Of a stretch of 64,000 bases of DNA, positions 55,359 through 64,000 are shown piece after piece. Both the position numbers and the translations under genes were made by a program. The stretch is from Prochlorococcus sp. AG-402-N23 (GTDB lineage: Bacteria; Cyanobacteriota; Cyanobacteriia; PCC-6307; Cyanobiaceae), in the NCBI GenBank assembly GCA_003216355.1, contig QCIX01000002.1, positions 1 to 64,000 of the forward strand. The letters run 5' to 3'. The notes beneath the pieces are model-generated. The model made no database searches. It saw only the letters and a list, made by a program, of their open reading frames with translations, and was not told where the DNA came from. Numbering within the stretch: position 1 is the first letter of the stretch; each line of letters opens with the position of its first letter.

Positions 55359-55916
55359 ATGTCATATTCCTTAAATTCAACATTATTGCTGACAATTCTC
55401 TTGGCTATAGGATTATTTTTTTTTCTTAGGGCTTCCAGTAAAGATAGAACTACCATCGTTGAGATTTCATCTTCTCAGCAGCCAATTAAGGTTTTAAATG
55501 GTTTATGTGAATGGCTTAATTTGAGGGGATGGAAGCAAACAGGAGGAGATTTTGAACAAAGAATTTTAATATTCAAGGGACAAGTTGTTTCTAGTAAATT
55601 TTTAGCAATTTTTTTAGGTTTTCTTGGTGGTTTTGGTTCTTGTGCTTTGGGATTAGTAATTATTCAAATATATCCTGAATTAGGATGGTGGCCTATTCTT
55701 TTGGGATTAATTGGTGGCCCTTTGTCTGGAATTTTTTATTTTAAAAAATCAGCAAGAGAGGAGAAATTTGAATTAAGGTTGATCAACGAAAATGAAAAAG
55801 ATTCAACTTTTATGAGAATTAGAGCCCATAGGGATGAATTAATCTCTTTAGAAAATGAACTCGGAGAAAAACTTCAATTGAAAAGTGACGGTTCTTTATT
55901 TAAAACACCTATTTAA
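55359..55916 (+). CDS. Membrane protein, probable cofactor assembly of complex C subunit B (CCB)-like
   Basis: TM/loop layout; LLLTILLAIGLFFFLRASSKDRT. Confidence 0.6.
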   Translation: MSYSLNSTLLLTILLAIGLFFFLRASSKDRTTIVEISSSQQPIKVLNGLCEWLNLRGWKQTGGDFEQRILIFKGQVVSSKFLAIFLGFLGGFGSCALGLVIIQIYPELGWWPILLGLIGGPLSGIFYFKKSAREEKFELRLINENEKDSTFMRIRAHRDELISLENELGEKLQLKSDGSLFKTPI

Positions 55917-55944
55917 GATACTTGAAAATTTTATTCGATAATTT

Positions 55945-56973
55945 TTAATCAAAAATATTATTCTCTATACAGAATTTCTCTAACTCTTTATCGTTCAACC
56001 AATCTTGGGGTTTTGTAAAAATTGATGTGAGAAATTCCTCTCGAGAACCATTTTTAGCTTTATATCCATATTCCCATCTAGCTAAAGGTGGTAAGGACAT
56101 TAATATAGATTCAGTTCTGCCATTTGTTTGTAGTCCAAAAATCGTCCCTCTATCCCAAACTAAATTGAATTCGACATATCTACCTCTTCGATATAGCTGG
56201 AATTCTCTTTCCTTAGATTGATATGTTTGAGAAGCTCTTTTTTCAATAATGGGCAAATATGAAGGGAGGAATGCCTGCCCACAGTTTTCCGCTAAAGAAA
56301 ATAAATCATCCCAATTTAAATTAGATCTGCCAATATTTTCTGAAGCTTTTGACGCTTCTCCATTTTGATTCTTTCCTCTATAAATATTGCCTGAACCATC
56401 TTGATAATCATAAAAAATACCTCCTATGCCTCTAGATTCATTTCTATGCTTCAAGAAGAAATATTCATCACACCATGGTTTGAAAACTTTATGCAAATCT
56501 TGATCAACTTTCTCACAAGCTTTTTTATGCTCATTATGAAAATTCCTTACATCAGAAAGATAAGGATAAAAAGGGGTTAAGTCTGCACCTCCCCCAAACC
56601 ACCAAACAGGACCAGCTTCGAAATATCGATAATTCAGATGAACTGTAGGAATATAGGGATTCTTAGGATGCAAAACCATAGAAGTTCCCGTAGCAAACCA
56701 TTCATGACCTTTTGCTTCGGGCCTTTGAGAGATTATAGATTGAGGTAATTCTTTTCCCTGTACTTCCGAGAAATTTACGCCTGCTTGCTCAAAAATAGAA
56801 CCATTTTTCAATACTCTTGATCTTCCACCACCACCTTCGTCTCTTAGCCAGGATTCCTCTGTAAATTTCCCTTTGCCATCTACATTTTCAAGTCCTGAAC
56901 AAATTTTGTCTTGTAGAGTTAATAAGAGATTTTTAGTTTTTTCTCTCGAGTTTTTAGGAGGTTCTTTCAACAT
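55945..56973 (-). CDS. hemF: Oxygen-dependent coproporphyrinogen III oxidase
   Basis: [71 protein letters not shown]. Confidence 0.98.
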   Translation of the reverse strand: MLKEPPKNSREKTKNLLLTLQDKICSGLENVDGKGKFTEESWLRDEGGGGRSRVLKNGSIFEQAGVNFSEVQGKELPQSIISQRPEAKGHEWFATGTSMVLHPKNPYIPTVHLNYRYFEAGPVWWFGGGADLTPFYPYLSDVRNFHNEHKKACEKVDQDLHKVFKPWCDEYFFLKHRNESRGIGGIFYDYQDGSGNIYRGKNQNGEASKASENIGRSNLNWDDLFSLAENCGQAFLPSYLPIIEKRASQTYQSKEREFQLYRRGRYVEFNLVWDRGTIFGLQTNGRTESILMSLPPLARWEYGYKAKNGSREEFLTSIFTKPQDWLNDKELEKFCIENNIFD

Positions 56974-57132
56974 GTATTTAGTAAATCTTGAAGAAAAAAA
57001 TTTTTTTGGTTAATTATAAGTTTCTCTTTATAATTTCTCTTAGGGGGTCCTTATTGCCTATTATTTGATAGTTCGACATAGTTCTTAATCTTTTAAACAG
57101 TCGACTTCCTTGTCAAAATATTTAAAAATTTA

Positions 57133-58203
57133 ATGACCACAATAGAAGATGCGAATTTTGCTTTACAAAAAGTTCTAGATGCTGGATCACAGAAAAATGT
57201 AATTGAATTAGCTTGGATTAAAAATGTAAGAGTAACTATACCGAGAGTAATCGTAACATTATCATTACCATCGTTTGCAAATTCTCAGAGAGATAGAATT
57301 GTACAAGAAGTTAGAGGGTTACTACTGGATTTTGAAGACATTGATGATGTTCAAATAGAGATAGATAATAATCCTTCCAAAACAGAATCTCAAAATCAAA
57401 GTAATGCCCCTGAGTTGCAGAAGATTGATGGGATTCGACATATCATAGCTGTTAGCAGTGGTAAAGGTGGAGTTGGAAAAAGTACCATTGCAGTTAATCT
57501 CGCTTGTTCTCTAGCTAAATTAGGCTTAAAAACTGGTTTGCTGGATGCGGATATATATGGACCTAATACTCCCTCAATGATGGGAGTTGCCGAACAGAAT
57601 CCTAAGGTTACAGAAGGTAGTGGTAGTGATCAAAGGTTAATACCAATAAATAAATATGGAATTTCTTTGGTATCAATGGGTTTCCTTATAGAAGAAGGTC
57701 AGCCAGTTATATGGAGAGGACCAATGCTTAATAGTATTATCAGGCAATTTTTGTACCAAGTTGAATGGAATTATCTTGATTTTTTGGTTATTGATTTACC
57801 TCCAGGAACAGGAGACGCTCAAATATCTCTTTCTCAATCTGTGCCTATTTCTGGCGCTATAGTTGTCACAACTCCTCAACAAGTATCTTTGCAAGATGCA
57901 AGGAGGGGATTAGCAATGTTTAAACAACTCGGAGTACCTTTACTGGGAATTGTAGAAAATATGTCAGTATTTATTCCGCCAGATATGCCAGGTAAAAAAT
58001 ATGAAATTTTTGGTAAAGGTGGTGGACAAACATTAGCTAACGAAAATGACTTACCATTATTAGCTCAAATTCCTATTGAAATCCCTCTCGTTGATGATAG
58101 TAATAAAGGTGTACCAATCTCAATAAGCCAGCCCAATAAAGAAAGTTCTGTCGTATTTGGTAATTTAGCTCAATTAATTAAAAATCAATTTGTTAATAAT
58201 TAA
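57133..58203 (+). CDS. mrp: Mrp/ApbC-family Fe-S carrier ATPase
   Basis: HIIAVSSGKGGVGKSTIAVNLACSLAKLG; LDADIYGPNTPSMMG; DLPPGTGDAQISLSQ. Confidence 0.96.
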   Translation: MTTIEDANFALQKVLDAGSQKNVIELAWIKNVRVTIPRVIVTLSLPSFANSQRDRIVQEVRGLLLDFEDIDDVQIEIDNNPSKTESQNQSNAPELQKIDGIRHIIAVSSGKGGVGKSTIAVNLACSLAKLGLKTGLLDADIYGPNTPSMMGVAEQNPKVTEGSGSDQRLIPINKYGISLVSMGFLIEEGQPVIWRGPMLNSIIRQFLYQVEWNYLDFLVIDLPPGTGDAQISLSQSVPISGAIVVTTPQQVSLQDARRGLAMFKQLGVPLLGIVENMSVFIPPDMPGKKYEIFGKGGGQTLANENDLPLLAQIPIEIPLVDDSNKGVPISISQPNKESSVVFGNLAQLIKNQFVNN

Positions 58204-58206
58204 TTG

Positions 58207-59475
58207 ATGTTTAAGAGAATTTCTTTATTAAATAACAGAGGATTTTTACAAAAAAAAGAAAACTTTAATAGAGGTTTTTTATTTTCTCCGCTACTTATCA
58301 TTCCTCTTCTTTTAGTTATTATTTCGGGGTTATTGATAAAAAGTATTCAGGGTGATTTTTTAGTATCGAACTATTTAGGTCATATCCTAACTGGTTTTTT
58401 AGGTTATTTCTTAGCATTTTTTATTTCTTATGTACCGTTAGAGAGAATTAGAAAGTATGTGGTTCCATTTTATTTGTGTACTTTAATATCCTTATTACTA
58501 ATTTATTTTTTTGGGATTTCAGTTTCTGGAGCTCAAAGATGGCTAAACTTGGGCATCTTTTCTTTTCAGCCTTCAGAGGTAGCTAAACTTAGTACTGTAT
58601 TAACTCTTGCTTTAGTACTCGACAAAAAAATAATTCTAACAATAAGAGATTTAGTATTGCCATTATTAGTAGTAGTTATTCCTTGGTTATTAATTTTCTT
58701 TCAACCGGACTTAGGTACCTCTTTAGTTTTAATTGTTTTGACAGGTGTTATGCTCTATTGGTCGCAAATGCCCATAGAGTGGATTTTGATATTAGTGTTT
58801 TGTATTATCACATCTACATTATATCTAACCTTACCAACTCTTCTTATTTTCTGGATTCCAGTTATAGGTTATCTTGCTTATAGATCTTCAAAAAAGAAAA
58901 TTATTTTTTCTGCTCTCGCCATTTCGTTGCATTTATTAGTGGCAAAATTAACACCAATTTTGTGGCAATATGGCTTAAAAGAATATCAAAAAGATAGATT
59001 AGTTTTATTTTTAGATCCAAATAGAGATCCATTAGGTGGCGGATATCATTTGATACAGAGTCAAATTGCAATTGGTTCTGGAGGATTATTTGGGACTGGT
59101 TTGTTACAAGGTAAGCTGACTAATTTGCAATTTATACCTGAACAACATACTGATTTTATATTCAGTGCATTAGGGGAAGAATTAGGTTTTGTGGGGTGCG
59201 CTATAGTTTTATTTTTGTTCTTTTTTTTGATTAAAAAACTTATTAATACTGCAACAATTGCTAGGACTAACTTTGAATCTCTAATAGTTGTTGGAATAGC
59301 CTCAACTTTTTTATTTCAAATAATTATTAACTTATTTATGACTATTGGATTAGGACCAGTTACTGGGATTCCCCTTCCTTTTATGAGCTATGGTCGAACG
59401 TCATTGGTGACTAATTTTATATCTGTTGGATTTGTTTTATCTATATTGAAACGTTCTAGATCACTAAGAAGTTGA
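58207..59475 (+). CDS. rodA: Rod shape-determining protein RodA (FtsW/RodA/SpoVE family)
   Basis: SGAQRWLNLGIFSFQPSEVAKL; PQ-like QPDLGTSLV; FIPEQHTDFIFSALGEELGF. Confidence 0.95.
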   Translation: MFKRISLLNNRGFLQKKENFNRGFLFSPLLIIPLLLVIISGLLIKSIQGDFLVSNYLGHILTGFLGYFLAFFISYVPLERIRKYVVPFYLCTLISLLLIYFFGISVSGAQRWLNLGIFSFQPSEVAKLSTVLTLALVLDKKIILTIRDLVLPLLVVVIPWLLIFFQPDLGTSLVLIVLTGVMLYWSQMPIEWILILVFCIITSTLYLTLPTLLIFWIPVIGYLAYRSSKKKIIFSALAISLHLLVAKLTPILWQYGLKEYQKDRLVLFLDPNRDPLGGGYHLIQSQIAIGSGGLFGTGLLQGKLTNLQFIPEQHTDFIFSALGEELGFVGCAIVLFLFFFLIKKLINTATIARTNFESLIVVGIASTFLFQIIINLFMTIGLGPVTGIPLPFMSYGRTSLVTNFISVGFVLSILKRSRSLRS

Positions 59476-60839
59476 TGAAATCACAAATAACTATAAAAAA
59501 AATTCAAGAGCTTTTGATTAAAGGAGTTCAAACTATTTATGTGGATGATGATACATCCAGAAGAATGTGGTGGGCGTCTTTGGAAGTTATTCAAAAAGAT
59601 TTCCTTTCTCAGTATTATAAACAGGGGGGGATGTGGGTTGCATCGCCTTTGCCAGCTTTTAATGATAAAAAATTTTTAAATCAACTTCATGGATGGCTTT
59701 GGTCTCCTGAGGGGTTTCCATACTTTCAAAATGAGAATGCAGGTTTTTTACCAGTCAATAATTCAGAAAAGATAAAAAAAGATTTTGATTTAGTTAGTAA
59801 TTATAAAGTCTTAAATCTTTGTCAAGAAGATGGCTATGAACCTTTTTTGATGATAATCACTCCAAATTTTCAATGCATATTATCAATTGTAGGAGAAAAA
59901 GATAAGAAAATTCTATTAATGAAGTGTGATGAAAAAAGCCTTAAACTTTCAATTGAATTAATGCATGCAAAATTAAATCAAGAAAATTATGAGGAAGGAG
60001 TAAAATTTCGTAATGCAATAAATAATTTAGGAAACCTTAATATTAATAATCAATTTGAAAAATTATTTTGGCCAATATTATCAGCAAAATTAGCAAACAT
60101 CACGCCAAATCATAATATACAGAATTCTGTGAAATATGATGAAAAAAATGTGCAAATAACTGAAGCAAAATTATTACGTGCAATTTCTCATGAAGTAAGA
60201 ACTCCTTTGGCAACAATAAGAACCCTAATAAGTTCTACTTTAAAAAAATATAAAATGGATGAGTCAATGAGAAATCGTTTAATTCAAATAGATAATGAAT
60301 GTAATGAACAAATTGATAGGTTTGGTTTAATTTTTAATGCAGCAGAATTAGTTGGTAATGAAGTGTCATCATTGAATAACTTGGCGAAAATCAATTTAGC
60401 CGAAATTTTCAAAAAGCTTGCTCCTTTATGGAATAAACAATTAAACCGTCGTGGTATTTCTTTGAAGATAGATATCCCCAAACAACTTCCACAAATTTTG
60501 AGTGATTCTGAGAAATTAGAATTAATGTTAAGAGGATTAATTGATAAAAATACTAGAGGATTAAAAGAAGGAAGTACATTAATTTTAGAATTAAGACCAG
60601 CTGGTCAAAAACTCAAACTTCAACTCAAAGTACAAAAATTAGATAACAATCAAAAAGAAATTTTAAAAAAAGATAACGGTTCTGATATCGGTCCTGTTTT
60701 GAATTGGAACCCTCAAACTGGCAGTTTACAACTTAGTCAAAATGCAACTCAAAAGTTGTTAGCTAGTTTAGGAGGGCATGTTACACAAAGACGTGATACA
60801 GGTTTGACAGTATTTTTTCCGATTTCAGATTCAAAATAA
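59472..60839 (+). CDS. Sensor histidine kinase-like protein with degenerate-looking ATPase domain
   Basis: H-box LLRAISHEVRTPLATIRTL; no clear N-box or DxGxG. Confidence 0.8.
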   Translation: MMKSQITIKKIQELLIKGVQTIYVDDDTSRRMWWASLEVIQKDFLSQYYKQGGMWVASPLPAFNDKKFLNQLHGWLWSPEGFPYFQNENAGFLPVNNSEKIKKDFDLVSNYKVLNLCQEDGYEPFLMIITPNFQCILSIVGEKDKKILLMKCDEKSLKLSIELMHAKLNQENYEEGVKFRNAINNLGNLNINNQFEKLFWPILSAKLANITPNHNIQNSVKYDEKNVQITEAKLLRAISHEVRTPLATIRTLISSTLKKYKMDESMRNRLIQIDNECNEQIDRFGLIFNAAELVGNEVSSLNNLAKINLAEIFKKLAPLWNKQLNRRGISLKIDIPKQLPQILSDSEKLELMLRGLIDKNTRGLKEGSTLILELRPAGQKLKLQLKVQKLDNNQKEILKKDNGSDIGPVLNWNPQTGSLQLSQNATQKLLASLGGHVTQRRDTGLTVFFPISDSK

Positions 60840-60950
60840 AATTACAAAAAAGTTTTAAATATATTAATTAATGTAGAAAATTTCATACTAATTTTGAATT
60901 TTGCAAAATATGAATGCTAATTTCTTATTAGAAATAACTCAAAATCTAGG

Positions 60951-61373
60951 ATGACTGAAACTTTAGTTGGTCAATTTCCAAAGCATATAGGAAGTACTGG
61001 GGGTTTATTAAACTCAGCAGAAACCGAAGAAAAATATGCAATTGTATGGAAAAGTTCAAAAGAACAAGCATTTGAATTGCCCACCGGCGGAGCGGCCATA
61101 ATGCATGAAGGTGATAATTTAATGTACTTTGCAAGAAAAGAACAATGCCTTGCACTTGGGACACAATTAAGAGCTTTCAAACCAAGAATTGAAGACTTTA
61201 AAATCTACCGAATTTTCCCAGGTGGTGATATTGAATTTTTACACCCAAAGGATGGTGTTTTCCCTGAAAAAGTAAATGAAGGCAGAGAGAAAGTAGGTCA
61301 TAATCCTAGAAGGATAGGTGAGAATCCTAACCCAGCTGGTTTGAAATTTACAACTAAGAATACTTTTGATTAA
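60951..61373 (+). CDS. psaD: Photosystem I subunit II PsaD
   Basis: [61 protein letters not shown]. Confidence 0.99.
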   Translation: MTETLVGQFPKHIGSTGGLLNSAETEEKYAIVWKSSKEQAFELPTGGAAIMHEGDNLMYFARKEQCLALGTQLRAFKPRIEDFKIYRIFPGGDIEFLHPKDGVFPEKVNEGREKVGHNPRRIGENPNPAGLKFTTKNTFD

Positions 61374-61432
61374 CTTCCTTAAAGTTGATATAAAAGAAGA
61401 AAATAATTATAATTTGGGCTGACATTATTAAT

Positions 61433-62953
61433 ATGATCAGCTCACAGAAAGATAGTTTTTTAAAGGCTTACAAAGAAGGTAAAAATTTTATACCTATAGT
61501 TGAAACTTGGCCAGCGGATTTAGAGACTCCATTATCGACTTGGTTAAAATTATCTTCAAAAGATTCCCATGGTGTTTTTCTTGAATCTGTTGAAGGTGGG
61601 GAGAATTTGGGTAGGTGGAGTATTGTTGCTACTAAGCCTCTTTGGGAAGCAGTTTGTTATGGAGAAGAAATAGTTAAAACTTGGAATAATGGCAAAACTG
61701 AAACACATAAAGGAGATCCTTTTGATATTTTAAAAAGTTGGACAAAGGAATATAAGTCAACCATGCTTGAAGAATTACCATCAATTGGCCAGTTATATGG
61801 CTCTTGGGGTTATGAATTAATAAATCGAATAGAGCCAAGCGTTCCAATAAATAAAATACCAGAAAATAATATCCCTCATGGTTCCTGGATGTTTTTTGAT
61901 CAATTAGTTGTTTTTGATCAAATAAAAAGATGTATTACTGCAGTAGTTTATGCAGATACAACTTCTTCTAAAGAGTCTTCGATTGAAGAGTTGTATCTAA
62001 ACTCAATTTCTAAAATTCAGGAAATTAGAAATTTAATGAGAGTTCCTCTAAAAGAAAATGAGTTTTTAGATTGGAATGAAAATGAGAATTTGAATTTAGA
62101 TTTAAAGAGTAATTGGAAGAAAAAAGATTTTGAGGAAGCAGTTCTCTCTGCAAAAGAATATATAAGAAAGGGAGATATCTTCCAAATAGTTATAAGTCAG
62201 AGATTTCAAACTCAAGTTAATAATGATCCTTTTAGTTTATATAGAAGTTTGAGGATGGTTAATCCATCTCCATACATGTCATTTTTTGATTTTGGCTCAT
62301 GGTATCTGATAGGTTCGAGTCCTGAAGTAATGGTTAGAGCTAAAATAAACAAAAATAGCGAGATTATCGCAAGTTTAAGACCAATAGCTGGCACAAGACC
62401 TAGAGGTATTGATAATCAACAAGACTTAGAACTAGAAAAGGATTTATTAAAAGATCCAAAAGAGATAGCTGAGCATGTAATGCTAATAGATCTTGGGAGA
62501 AATGATCTTGGAAGAGTTTGTGAAATTGGTACTGTGAAGGTCAAGGATTTAATGGTTATTGAGAAATATTCACATGTTATGCATATAGTTAGTGAAGTTG
62601 AGGGAATCTTAAAAAATAATGCTGATGTATGGGATTTGCTAAAAGCATCTTTTCCAGCTGGGACAGTGACTGGTGCGCCAAAAATAAGAGCTATGCAATT
62701 GATTAAACACTTTGAAAAAGATCCTAGAGGACCTTATGCTGGTGTTTACGGATCTATTGATATCAATGGTGCATTAAATACTGCAATTACCATAAGAACT
62801 ATGATAGTTAAACCCTCAAGAGATGGGAAATATAATGTTTCAGTCCAAGCAGGAGCAGGAATAGTTGCTGATTCTTTTCCTGAAAATGAATATCAAGAGA
62901 CAATTAATAAAGCGAAGGGGATACTAAAAGCATTAGCCTGTTTGAATAAATAA
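61433..62953 (+). CDS. trpE: Anthranilate synthase component I
   Basis: IRKGDIFQIVISQRF; GTRPRG; AEHVMLIDLGRNDLGRVCEIGTVKV; FPAGTVTGAPKIRAM. Confidence 0.96.
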   Translation: MISSQKDSFLKAYKEGKNFIPIVETWPADLETPLSTWLKLSSKDSHGVFLESVEGGENLGRWSIVATKPLWEAVCYGEEIVKTWNNGKTETHKGDPFDILKSWTKEYKSTMLEELPSIGQLYGSWGYELINRIEPSVPINKIPENNIPHGSWMFFDQLVVFDQIKRCITAVVYADTTSSKESSIEELYLNSISKIQEIRNLMRVPLKENEFLDWNENENLNLDLKSNWKKKDFEEAVLSAKEYIRKGDIFQIVISQRFQTQVNNDPFSLYRSLRMVNPSPYMSFFDFGSWYLIGSSPEVMVRAKINKNSEIIASLRPIAGTRPRGIDNQQDLELEKDLLKDPKEIAEHVMLIDLGRNDLGRVCEIGTVKVKDLMVIEKYSHVMHIVSEVEGILKNNADVWDLLKASFPAGTVTGAPKIRAMQLIKHFEKDPRGPYAGVYGSIDINGALNTAITIRTMIVKPSRDGKYNVSVQAGAGIVADSFPENEYQETINKAKGILKALACLNK

Positions 62954-64000
62954 ATGAGTAAAGATAATCTTTATAAAGGTTTTGAGGTGGAACTTTTTAC
63001 AGGTTCTTTAGATTCTCATATTGGTGTTTCAGCTGATATTGAGAAAAAATTTTCTGATTTTGTAAAAGAGCCAGATAACAGAAATGTGGAATACATAACA
63101 ACACCTGAAAAAGACTACGGTTCTTTATATAAGAAATTAATAACTCCAAGAAAAAAGTTAAGGAAGTGGCTAAATACTAAAAATTTAACAATCATTCCTT
63201 CATCAACTCTTTGTTTTAAACACGATATTAAATTTCAAAGATCTGATATTGACAACGCCTATCACCAATTTATTCAAGATAATTATGGAATATCTATTGC
63301 AACTTCAAGTGTCCATATAAACATAGGAATAGATGATTTAGATAAACTTTTTACAGCTATAAGACTTATAAGATCTGAGGCTGCTCTATATCTATCATTA
63401 AGTGCTAGTTCACCTTTTTTAAATAATAAAATTACGAATAATCACTCTCAGAGATGGATCCAGTTTCCTAAAACACCTAGTAGAGTGCCTTTTTTTGTAA
63501 ATCATAATTCTTATATCGACTGGATAGAGGAAAATATATCTAATAAAAAAATGCAAAATATTAGGCATTTTTGGTCATCAATCCGACCAAATGGTCCCCA
63601 AAGACCTTTAATTCTTGATCGTTTGGAATTAAGAATTTGTGATTTTGTTCACGATATTAATCTACTGTTAGGGATAACGGCCATGATAGAACTAAGGATT
63701 TTAAATCTTTTTGAAAATATACATACCTTAGATCCTATGAATGCTAGTATTTTTTCTATGGATGAGTTGTCAGAAATATGTGATCAAAATGAAATTAATG
63801 CTGCTAAAGATAGTCTGAATTCAGAGTTAATTCACTGGCAAGATGGCAAAAAACTTATTTGTAGAGAATGGATTCAAAACTTATTATCAGATTTATCACC
63901 CACAGCAGAAGACTTTGGTATGAAACATCTTTTAGATCCTATATATAAAGTGCTTGAAGAAGGCAATCAATCTATGAAATGGATAAATCAATATGAAAAA
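62954..64000 (+). CDS. gshA: Glutamate-cysteine ligase-like protein (GshA), 3' truncated by window
   Basis: ORF open to window end: MSKDNLYKGFEVELFTGSLDSHIGVSADIEKKF...DRLELRICDFVHDINLLLG. Confidence 0.8.
   Translation, partial: MSKDNLYKGFEVELFTGSLDSHIGVSADIEKKFSDFVKEPDNRNVEYITTPEKDYGSLYKKLITPRKKLRKWLNTKNLTIIPSSTLCFKHDIKFQRSDIDNAYHQFIQDNYGISIATSSVHINIGIDDLDKLFTAIRLIRSEAALYLSLSASSPFLNNKITNNHSQRWIQFPKTPSRVPFFVNHNSYIDWIEENISNKKMQNIRHFWSSIRPNGPQRPLILDRLELRICDFVHDINLLLGITAMIELRILNLFENIHTLDPMNASIFSMDELSEICDQNEINAAKDSLNSELIHWQDGKKLICREWIQNLLSDLSPTAEDFGMKHLLDPIYKVLEEGNQSMKWINQYEK

Noticed and set aside
57020-57045. AATTATAAGTTTCTCTTTATAATT hairpin upstream of mrp
   Set aside because: Only A/T pairs and no T-tract; expected by chance at this base composition.
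60841-60857. HLR1 (RpaB) site upstream of psaD (ATTACAAAAAAGTTTTA)
   Set aside because: Second half-site is poor and spacing is off by one; too weak in AT-rich DNA.

Overview
AT-rich cyanobacterial chromosome segment. Gene content (psaC, psaD, ho1-pebA-pebB, rpaB-like regulator, panC-cmk fusion, NdhS-like protein) and compact, very AT-rich organisation suggest a high-light-type Prochlorococcus; this assignment is inference. Most of the window is ordinary core genome: secA (partial), cysE, infC, miaA, gyrB, tandem crcB, mgtE, sigma factor, ahcY, ssb, mreBCD, lysS, smpB, ruvB, thiC with a TPP riboswitch, tkt, fabF, acpP, glmS, rimM, rnc, rnpB, tRNA-Arg(CCU), glgP, icd, purM, tRNA-Cys(GCA), rnd, hemF, mrp, rodA, trpE and gshA-like (partial). 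The exception is about 50.6-53.0 kb. It is a small accessory block at the 3' end of tRNA-Cys and contains: a ~34-nt remnant of the tRNA 3' end about 1.6 kb from the intact tRNA; a duplicated module (small membrane gene + near-palindrome + paired TTACCATCC motifs + tRNA core); and three small membrane-protein genes. No integrase is visible in the window. It looks like a degenerate or non-autonomous tRNA-targeted integrative element, possibly formed by serial insertion. Secondary observations are terminator-like hairpins in divergent intergenic leaders (gyrB, the Na+/H+ antiporter, icd/43.7 kb) and a histidine kinase with an apparently degenerate ATPase domain. All calls come from reading the sequence and supplied translations; no database search was run.
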